NCBI RefSeq assembly: GCF_027925445.1
Contig: NZ_AP027150.1
Span: 110,579 to 174,578, forward strand
Reading direction: 5' to 3'
Source of the DNA: Methylocystis bryophila
Lineage (GTDB): Bacteria > Pseudomonadota > Alphaproteobacteria > Rhizobiales > Beijerinckiaceae
DNA length: 64,000 nucleotides
Under the pieces are notes generated by a model. That model ran no database searches. It was not told the DNA's origin and saw nothing but the letters and a program-made list of their open reading frames with translations. The position numbers were made by a program, and so were the translations under genes. Every line of letters starts with the position of its first letter. The stretch's first letter is position 1. This document shows positions 24,950 through 30,880 of this stretch, piece after piece.

Positions 24950-25339
24950 ATGCTCCCGGCGATCGATGAGGACCACTTGCGGGCGCGCGCACCCGACTCC
25001 GTCGTTTCTCTCGACGGCGGCATGATCTGCGTCCTGATTCCATCCTTTCCGCTGCCCGCCAATTTTACGAAGACAAATGCTGACCTCTTGCTGCGTTTGT
25101 CTCCGGGTTATCCCGATGTTCCGCCCGACATGTGGTGGTTCGAGCCCCCGGTGCTTAGGGCCGACGGGCGGCCGATCGCAGCGACAGACGTACACGAAAA
25201 CTATCTCGGCCGAACTTGGCAGCGCTGGTCACGGCATCTCGCTCCAGGCCAATGGCGTTCGGGGATCGATTCACTGGAAAGTTTTCTGGCGCTAGTTCGC
25301 AAGGAGCTTGAAATGGCGGCAAAGGTGCTCGCCGCATGA
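24950..25339 (+). CDS. Bacterial E2-like conjugating protein (Prok-E2_E type)
   Basis: A 129-residue UBC-fold protein of the prokaryotic E2 family E. The core shows LLRLSPGYPDVPPDMWWFEPPV at about 48-69, where eukaryotic E2s have YPxxPP, and the family block ENYLGRTWQRWSRH at 83-96. The only cysteine is Cys27, in an N-terminal strand and not at the active-site position, so a normal E2 thioester cannot form there. This fits published Bub-pathway work in which E1 and E2 carry the modifier as oxyesters. Thr79 or a nearby hydroxyl residue before VHENYLG is a candidate acceptor, but that is a guess. It starts 12 bases after the Ubl stop and overlaps the E1 gene by 4 bases. Confidence 0.85.
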   Translation: MLPAIDEDHLRARAPDSVVSLDGGMICVLIPSFPLPANFTKTNADLLLRLSPGYPDVPPDMWWFEPPVLRADGRPIAATDVHENYLGRTWQRWSRHLAPGQWRSGIDSLESFLALVRKELEMAAKVLAA

Positions 25340-26724
25340 CGACAACGCTCGTTCTGCCCGGCGCGATAGCAGACGAAATTGCCAATGGGGCTCGCAAATC
25401 GCTCGAATGCGCGGCCGTCCTTCTAGCGCGCCGCGTCGTCGCGGCGGACGACGTTCGACTGCTGGCTCGTGGCCTGCATTGGGTGGATCCGGCCGCCTAC
25501 ATCGAGCAAAGCTCGGACCACATGCTCATCCGTTCCGAAGGCTATATCGGCGCGCTTGGCTACGCTGAGGCCGACGGCGCGGTGCCAATTTGGCTTCACA
25601 CGCACCCCGGCGAAGAGGGTGTTCCGTTGCCCAGTCCTCACGACGAGCAGGTGGACCGAGAAATCGCCGACCTGTTCCAGCTGCGAAGTGGAAGCGGCAT
25701 CTACGGGACGCTGATCGTCTCGCCGCGCGGTTCCGAGTTTGTATTCAGCGGTACTGTGCAGCATGAGGACGATAGCGCCCCATCGCCGATTGATCGCATC
25801 TGGACGGTCGGCGAACGTTGGCGTCTCTTACGAAGTTATAGTTCCGTCGCCCCATCGCTCGACGCGATTTTCGATCGCAATGTCAGGGCCTTCGGCCCGG
25901 CGATCCAGACGATCCTCGGGGACCTTCGGATCGCGATCGTGGGGACTGGCGGGACTGGATCAGCCGTTGCCGAGCAACTCGTGCGACTTGGCGTTCGGCA
26001 TCTCCGGCTCGTAGACAACGATGAACTCTCTGCCAGCAACCTGACTCGTGTTTATGGCTCAACGCCGCGCGATATCGGCCGGCCAAAGATCGACGTGCTG
26101 CATGATCATCTGCAGTCGATCGCTCCCGATCTCGACTGTCACTTGGTGAGGGGGCTGGTGACCCTCCAGCCCATCGCCAAAGCAATTCGCGACTGCGATC
26201 TGGTGTTCGGGTGCACGGACGACAATGCAGGCAGGCTCATTTTGTCGCGATTGGCGACGTACTTTTTGGCACCCCTCCTAGATATGGGAGTGCTCATTAG
26301 CAGTGACAGCGCAGGGACCCTGAGCGGCATCTACGGTCGAATAACGACGCTGGCACCCGGAGCCGCCTGTCTTGTCTGCCGGAACAGGATCGACGTGGCG
26401 CGCGCCTCGGCCGAGATGAAAACGCCGCAAGAGCGGCGACGCTTGGCCGACGAGGGCTACGCGCCCGAACTCGGCCAGGTTGAACCGGCGGTTGTCGCCT
26501 TCACAACAGCCGTCGCGGCAGCAGCTGTAAACGAGCTCCTGGACAGGTTGATCGGCTATGGCCCCTCGGACAGCCCGAACGAGACTCTCCTTCGGTTTCA
26601 CGAACGCGAAATCTCCACCAATCGCGCCGTACCGCGCGACGCGCATTACTGCCATCCTGGGCAAGGAAAGTGGGGCGCGGGCGATGAAGAACCGTTTCTT
26701 GGACAGTTGTGGGGGGCGCTATGA
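25336..26724 (+). CDS. JAB (JAMM) peptidase fused to a ThiF/E1-like activating enzyme
   Basis: A 462-residue fusion. The N-terminal JAB domain (about 1-165) has a complete JAMM zinc set: Glu24, His88 and His90 in LHTHP, Ser100 and Asp103. It should be an active isopeptidase or modifier-processing enzyme. The C-terminal E1 domain (about 180-460) has the adenylate-binding GTGGTG at 203-208, LVDNDELSASNLTR at 225-238 and FGCTDDN at 291-297. CLVC at 345-348 may bind zinc. The E1 would adenylate the Ubl C-terminus and pass it to the E2, and the JAB domain could mature the tail or remove the modifier. Both starts overlap neighbours by ATGA-type junctions, showing translational coupling. The catalytic transfer residue was not identified. 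Confidence 0.9.
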   Translation: MTTTLVLPGAIADEIANGARKSLECAAVLLARRVVAADDVRLLARGLHWVDPAAYIEQSSDHMLIRSEGYIGALGYAEADGAVPIWLHTHPGEEGVPLPSPHDEQVDREIADLFQLRSGSGIYGTLIVSPRGSEFVFSGTVQHEDDSAPSPIDRIWTVGERWRLLRSYSSVAPSLDAIFDRNVRAFGPAIQTILGDLRIAIVGTGGTGSAVAEQLVRLGVRHLRLVDNDELSASNLTRVYGSTPRDIGRPKIDVLHDHLQSIAPDLDCHLVRGLVTLQPIAKAIRDCDLVFGCTDDNAGRLILSRLATYFLAPLLDMGVLISSDSAGTLSGIYGRITTLAPGAACLVCRNRIDVARASAEMKTPQERRRLADEGYAPELGQVEPAVVAFTTAVAAAAVNELLDRLIGYGPSDSPNETLLRFHEREISTNRAVPRDAHYCHPGQGKWGAGDEEPFLGQLWGAL

Positions 26725-27056
26725 GGATTTCTTGGTGGAAATGGCTCCCATTCCAGCGTTGGCGCATCATAGGCCAGACGGAATCAGCCGACGAAATTCC
26801 CGACCGGCTTCCACGCAACGGCGTGGCGTTGGTCGGCGAAACTGAGCGCCCGAAATGGATCGTGTTCGACTGTCCTTGCCGCACGGGACATCGAATCATG
26901 CTAAACGCGGACCCCGGCCGGAATCCTCGCTGGACGTTGAATAGAGTCAAACCGCTGACCATTTCACCAAGTATCGATTTTCGAGCCAACCAACGCCACT
27001 GCCATTACATCATTCGCAGCGGCCAGATCGAATGGACCGAGGATAATGACCGATGA
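26721..27056 (+). CDS. DUF6527 / BubE-type putative serine protease
   Basis: A 111-residue protein of the DUF6527 family, which published work on Bub operons describes as serine proteases with a Ser-His dyad acting on the modifier. Candidate residues are Ser82 or Ser84 in LTISPSID and His93 or His95 in QRHCHYIIRSG. A CPC pair at 51-53 followed by TGHRI matches the family FxCPCxxxH pattern and may bind metal. The ATG overlaps the E1 stop (ATGA) and the 3' end overlaps the SDH protease start by 4 bases. With the JAB domain this gives the operon two possible deconjugating activities. Family identity is fairly sure; the dyad assignment is mine from motif position. Confidence 0.75.
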   Translation: MRISWWKWLPFQRWRIIGQTESADEIPDRLPRNGVALVGETERPKWIVFDCPCRTGHRIMLNADPGRNPRWTLNRVKPLTISPSIDFRANQRHCHYIIRSGQIEWTEDNDR

Positions 27057-27952
27057 CGGAAACAAGAGACGTCAACGCTGAACCGCAACCGATCGCCGCA
27101 CCGCCTCAGCGAGTGATCGAGAAAACGCCGATGTTCACCGCGATGAACGCTGCACGCTATCAGCGTCAAAGTCTCATCCGAGACATCGAGATCAACCGCC
27201 CGAGGCTGCTGTGTTACGTAGCGGGCAACAAAGCCCCAGTCGATCGGATTGACACGACGGGCTTCGTCGACATGTTGCACAACGTCACACCGGGCGATCC
27301 GATCGACCTGATGCTTCATACGCCCGGAGGCGATGTAGACGCTGCTGAAAAGCTAATTTCATTGGTTCGCAACGCCACCGGAGAAGATGGTCAGTTGCGC
27401 GTCATCGTACCGGACTATGCGAAGAGCGCGGGTACGCTCATGGCGCTGGGTGCCAACTCTATCCTTATGAGCGACTCCTCTGAGTTGGGGCCGATTGATC
27501 CGCAGGTCGTACTGAAAGACGGCAACGGCAACGATATGAATCACTCGGTTCTGACCTATCTCAACGCCTATGAGGAAGCCGCGGAAGCCCTCCGCGAGAA
27601 GCCCGACGATCCAGCTAACCGCATCACCTTCGAGAAGTTCGATCCGACCGTCGTGCGCAAATTCAAATCTGTTCGCCAGCGGGCCCGACTTTTTGCTGAG
27701 AACCTCTTGAAGCGGCGCGGTGCTAACTTTTCGAAGATCGCGAGCAAACTGATGGACATCGACATATTTCCTTCGCACGGTCAAATGATCGGATGGGAGG
27801 CTGCCAGGGAGGATATCGGCCTCCCCGTCGAGTATCTGCCGCCGACTGATTCGATCTGGCGCAAATATTGGTCGCTTTATTGCCACCTCCGCCTCGCGAT
27901 AGAGAGCGAACAGCGGATCTTCGAGTCGAACTATGTCTCGCTGATCATGTAG
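27053..27952 (+). CDS. SDH/SppA-like (ClpP-fold) serine protease
   Basis: A 299-residue protein of the serine-dehydrogenase-proteinase (SDH_sah) branch of the ClpP/crotonase fold. Visible motifs are LMLHTPGGDVDAAEKL at 87-102 (oxyanion-hole strand), the nucleophile Ser125 in YAKSAGTLMALGA, and SSELGPIDPQ at 142-151. No ATPase or unfoldase domain is present and no membrane helix is obvious, so it is probably a soluble oligomeric peptidase. It is the last gene of the Ubl operon and overlaps DUF6527 by 4 bases, so it is made with the conjugation enzymes. A simple hypothesis is that it degrades or processes tagged proteins, a proteasome-like role. That is inference. Confidence 0.8.
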   Translation: MTETRDVNAEPQPIAAPPQRVIEKTPMFTAMNAARYQRQSLIRDIEINRPRLLCYVAGNKAPVDRIDTTGFVDMLHNVTPGDPIDLMLHTPGGDVDAAEKLISLVRNATGEDGQLRVIVPDYAKSAGTLMALGANSILMSDSSELGPIDPQVVLKDGNGNDMNHSVLTYLNAYEEAAEALREKPDDPANRITFEKFDPTVVRKFKSVRQRARLFAENLLKRRGANFSKIASKLMDIDIFPSHGQMIGWEAAREDIGLPVEYLPPTDSIWRKYWSLYCHLRLAIESEQRIFESNYVSLIM

Positions 27953-28351
27953 GTGTCGTCGCCCAGGGAATGGCATTGGTTTGCAAACGGAGGGGGTTTC
28001 GCAATAATGCCGGCTCTCGAGGGCTGTTACGAGGATTGAGCCGGACTCTCCGGGTGCCGACTACCGTAGGCTCTCTAGTCCTTGGGTCCCGCCCAGGACG
28101 CTCATTCTTTGCTCGGATGAGGAATGTGCCGAAGCCGCGCTCGCCGGGCAAAATGCGTCGCTGATTTAACTGAGGACCGCGTCAACGAATTTTGCCGCTT
28201 CAGCTCTCGAAGGACCCGGTAGTCGGTCGTAAATCGCAGCTTGGAGACAGGCTCGCGTGAGATCCTCCCGCTCTCCAAGCTTTTCGGTTCGTTCGACGCT
28301 CTGCAACATAATAATTGCCTTCGACTCGCCGCGGGCAGGCACAACGCCGCT
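27953..28351. other. Gene-free stretch between the Ubl operon and traM
   Basis: About 400 bases separating convergent transcription units. No supported gene, and no clear terminator hairpin with a T-run on either side. Confidence 0.35.
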
Positions 28352-28774
28352 TCAAGTTCCGCTATGGGCGCCGATATATTCGCCCACGCCCAAGAGTCCC
28401 GCGCCGACGAGCATCCCGACGACGAGCCATTGAATCATTTGCCGCCGCGCGACATCCCTCGCCACCTCTCTTGCCGTCGTCGCGATCGCCTTCGCCAAGT
28501 CCGCTTTCGCTGACTCGGCGCCTGCTCGGATCGTGGCCTCCGCCGCCGTTCGCGTCTCCGCGAGTACGCGATTCGCTTCCGCCGCAATCGCCTTCGGAAA
28601 TTGCCGATACAGCCCCTCGTAGTACTGGAGAGCGAAGATCACGAGCCAAAGCGCATCATTTTCGCGCAGACCCAGCTCCGCTTGAACCCGCCGCAGCTGG
28701 ACGCGCTCGCGCTCGGTCGCGGCGCGCCCCAGCATGCGCTCGAAGCTCGACAGCGGCGTAGTCGCCTCATCCAT
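28352..28774 (-). CDS. TraM-like relaxosome-associated protein
   Basis: A 140-residue protein with a helical N-terminal region (RAATERERVQLRRVQAELGL, DALWLVIFALQYYEGLYRQFP) and a C-terminal membrane helix near WLVVGMLVGAGLLGVGEYIG. Size, membrane anchor and position as third gene after traK and traL match TraM of IncP plasmids, but residue similarity is not something I can prove. ATG 28774 lies inside the end of traL (8-base overlap), so I prefer it to the GC-rich extension up to 28843. Its role in transfer is unknown; relatives aid relaxosome function. Confidence 0.6.
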   Translation of the reverse strand: MDEATTPLSSFERMLGRAATERERVQLRRVQAELGLRENDALWLVIFALQYYEGLYRQFPKAIAAEANRVLAETRTAAEATIRAGAESAKADLAKAIATTAREVARDVARRQMIQWLVVGMLVGAGLLGVGEYIGAHSGT

Positions 28775-29453
28775 TATCGACGACTGGCGCGAACACCTTG
28801 CTGACCTCTTCGAGCCAGCGGCGCAGCTCGGCGCGATTGCCAATTGGCATCGTTTGCCAGGCGCGCGCGATGCTCAGACGATTGCTGTAGAGATCGTCGC
28901 TCACGCGATCGGCCATGTCGGGAAACAGCAGCGAACGCCCGCCCTGCTTCTCGACTGAGGTTTTCACGTCGGAGCTGTTATAGAGCTCGAATTTCGCATC
29001 CGCGCCGAAGTAGCCGTTCTTCAGGACGTGCACCGTCGAATTCGGGATCGCGTCGATATAGTCCTGCAGCAGCTCGAGACTGTCGCGCTGACGATTGATG
29101 ACCCAGAGCGTCACCAATTCGCGCTCCAGCTCCTCCAGCGACTGGCTTAGGGTCCGACCGTAAGCCGCGACGCCTACGTTGTTGCGCGCCGCCGTGTTGA
29201 CGACGACGTTGCTTCCTTTGTACTCGTCGCAGATGTTCACGAAGCGGATCCATCCGTCCGCCTCGTCCAGATTCACGAGCTCGCAGACGACCTCGTTCTC
29301 ATACGACTTGAACACGTCCGGGTTCGATGTGTCCGCGTCGATGACGAAAACCTCCTCACCTCTTTGGGTCAGATTGTGAACGAGACCCATGGTGACGAGC
29401 GATTTGCCTACCCCTCCCTTGCTTCCGCCGACCACATATATTGCCTTGCTCAT
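28767..29453 (-). CDS. TraL/MobD-like P-loop ATPase
   Basis: A 228-residue ParA/MinD-type P-loop protein. The deviant Walker A GGSKGGVGKS is at residues 9-18 and is followed by a switch-like VIDADTSNPDVF block. The remainder, including ELVTLWVINRQRDSLELL, fits the TraL/MobD group found beside relaxase genes. In IncP plasmids traL lies between traK and traM, exactly as here. It probably helps position or load the transfer complex, but no biochemical role is established. The 3' end overlaps traM by 8 bases and the gene follows traK by 11 bases, so the three form one operon. Confidence 0.75.
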   Translation of the reverse strand: MSKAIYVVGGSKGGVGKSLVTMGLVHNLTQRGEEVFVIDADTSNPDVFKSYENEVVCELVNLDEADGWIRFVNICDEYKGSNVVVNTAARNNVGVAAYGRTLSQSLEELERELVTLWVINRQRDSLELLQDYIDAIPNSTVHVLKNGYFGADAKFELYNSSDVKTSVEKQGGRSLLFPDMADRVSDDLYSNRLSIARAWQTMPIGNRAELRRWLEEVSKVFAPVVDNG

Positions 29454-29464
29454 CGAGTGTGCTC

Positions 29465-29953
29465 CTAAATTCGTTCTCGGTCTCGCCGGATTGGGAAGGA
29501 CGACGCGCGTGGCGCGGCCGGCTCCGGCGACCCCCTGGGCATCGTCGCGTCAATCGTGGAAGGGAATGGGCTCGGCATTGGAGGCACGGGACGAGTTGCG
29601 CCGCCCACTGTTCCCTTTGCGGCGTTCGCCCGCGCCATCTCTGGCGGCATGGAAAGCCGTCCGGCTTCTGACGGCGCAGGCTCGCCGCTCGCGTTCGCCG
29701 CCGCCTTCCGATCCTTCTCTCTCCCCTTACGTTTCGCGCCGAGATGGCGGCTTAGGGTCGAGAGGGAGACAGCCAGCCCATCGGCGGCGAGCATCTGTTG
29801 TATGTCCTTGTAAGAGAGGTTCTTTTCCTCAGCGACCTTCGCGATCTCGTCGCGCATGGACCGCAGCAGGGGGGCGACACGTGGGGCGCGTTCCCTTTTC
29901 GGGGCGGATTGCAACCGCTGCTTTAGGCGCTCTTGACGATCCTCGAAGTCCAT
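29465..29953 (-). CDS. TraK-like oriT-binding protein (putative)
   Basis: A 162-residue protein with a helix-turn-helix region at about 32-72, including EIAKVAEEKNLSYKDIQQML and LAVSLSTLSRHLGAKRKG, followed by a Pro/Ala-rich tail. The HTH resembles that in TraK-type and similar plasmid proteins which bend oriT DNA. Position supports this: it is the first gene on the traL/traM side of the predicted nic site, as traK is in IncP plasmids. An AT-rich motif with TATAAT on the minus strand lies only 12 bases before the ATG, leaving almost no leader. Identity as TraK is by synteny and fold type. Confidence 0.65.
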   Translation of the reverse strand: MDFEDRQERLKQRLQSAPKRERAPRVAPLLRSMRDEIAKVAEEKNLSYKDIQQMLAADGLAVSLSTLSRHLGAKRKGREKDRKAAANASGEPAPSEAGRLSMPPEMARANAAKGTVGGATRPVPPMPSPFPSTIDATMPRGSPEPAAPRASSFPIRRDRERI

Positions 29954-29958
29954 GCGCG

Positions 29959-29977
29959 CAAAATATTATAAAATGGC
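29959..29977 (-). promoter_or_regulatory. AT-rich 19-base motif, copy 2 (upstream of traK)
   Basis: On the plus strand CAAAATATTATAAAATGGC; 18 of 19 bases match the copy upstream of virB1. Read toward traK it contains TATAAT at 29970-29965. The short distance to the traK ATG would give a nearly leaderless transcript, so it may instead be an operator. Confidence 0.55.
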
Positions 29978-30360
29978 GAGCGTCGCAACGCCGCGCTTGG
30001 CTAGGCGGACAGGGATCGAGTGGAACTGGATGCAATTGCGTGAAAAGCCTGAAACTCGCGGCAACGGGAGTGAAAATGGCGGGCAAAAGCGTGCAATGGG
30101 TGGAAATTGAGCAGGATTGCGCGGTTTTGGGTGAATATCCGCGTAGATACGAATGAAAAGAGGCGCAAATTGAACGAAACGAGGCGCAATACGCTGCAAG
30201 TACGCGCATTAGCGATGCAGTATCAGCGGTATTCAGATGAAATAAGAGCAAAACGAATAAAATCCGATCGAAACAGTGTATCAAGTTGAAATGGCCTGAA
30301 ACTGAGAGATAGTGTATGCAATTGAGATGAATTGAGCTGACGTAAGCTTTTTCTCTATTG
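29978..30360. other. AT-rich oriT-proximal region with short repeats
   Basis: Low-GC stretch between traK and the nic site. GAGGCGCAA occurs at about 30160 and 30181, two helical turns apart, and GCCTGAAACT occurs near 30048 and 30293. These may be TraK-type binding sites in intrinsically bent DNA. No gene is supported; long plus-strand ORFs reading in from 29389 are shadows. Confidence 0.5.
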
Positions 30361-30389
30361 GCAGGATACCGAAAATGTAGCACATTTTC
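30361..30389 (-). other. oriT: Origin of transfer: IncP-type nic site with flanking inverted repeat
   Basis: On the minus strand TATCCTGC (30368-30361) matches the IncP nic consensus YATCCTG/Y, with the cut expected between 30362 and 30361. Just 5' of it on that strand is the inverted repeat GAAAATG / CATTTTC (30371-30377 and 30383-30389), the usual place of the TraJ-type binding site. TraK-side and TraJ-side genes flank it as in RP4. Confidence 0.75.
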
Positions 30390-30421
30390 TTGTGTGCCCT
30401 TGCCGGGCGGGCTTTTCAATA

Positions 30422-30455
30422 GGTCCGGCAGTTTGGCTTAAAGCCAAACCGGACC
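30422..30455. repeat. Hairpin just upstream of traJ
   Basis: GTTTGGCTT (30431-30439) and its exact complement (30441-30449) around a single base, enclosed by GGTCCG (30422-30427) and CGGACC (30450-30455). It lies 20 bases before the traJ start and could be an autoregulatory operator or a relaxosome-protein site. Confidence 0.6.
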
Positions 30456-30475
30456 CTCGCGGCAGAGCTGAGGAC

Positions 30476-30880
30476 ATGACGGACAGACAACCGGGTTCCC
30501 GTCGCAAGGCCGTGACGCGCAGCGTCCGTATGTCCGAGGAAGAACACGCGCTCTTCGGGGAGTTTTGCCAATCCTTGGACGTGACGCCGAGCGAAGCCTT
30601 GCGGCGCCTGGCGCGATCCGCAGCTCTTTTGGGCCCGTCGTTCACCGGTGAGGCCCGCGCGGAAGTCGTTGCGCTCACCAGGCAAATGCGCGCCATCGGC
30701 AACAATCTCAACCAGGCCGTTCATCACATGAACGCGGGCCACGTGATCCAGAGCGAAGACATGAGGGGGCACCTGGAGGCCGTCAGCCGCGCGATCGGCG
30801 AGCTCGATCGGCTCTATCGTTCGCTCTGCGTCAAATCCTATCGACGAACTGAAGCCGCCGTCGCTGGGCGCTCGAAATGA
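30476..30880 (+). CDS. TraJ/MobC-like relaxosome accessory protein
   Basis: A 134-residue oriT-binding accessory protein. The N-terminal half is ribbon-helix-helix (KAVTRSVRMSEEEHALFGEF, then LDVTPSEALRRLARSAALL). The second half has the MobC-type block LTRQMRAIGNNLNQAVHHMN followed by a helical tail. Such proteins bind near nic and recruit the relaxase. ATG 30476 gives the normal size and follows GAGG closely. The stop overlaps the relaxase start by 4 bases (ATGA). Located immediately beside the predicted nic site and hairpin. The call is well supported by motif and synteny. Confidence 0.8.
   Translation: MTDRQPGSRRKAVTRSVRMSEEEHALFGEFCQSLDVTPSEALRRLARSAALLGPSFTGEARAEVVALTRQMRAIGNNLNQAVHHMNAGHVIQSEDMRGHLEAVSRAIGELDRLYRSLCVKSYRRTEAAVAGRSK

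Noticed and set aside
29389..30156. Long plus-strand ORF of 255 codons across traK
   Set aside because: It is antisense to the traK-like gene, Arg/Ser/Pro-rich and domain-free, as expected for a shadow in GC-rich DNA; it also runs into the oriT region.
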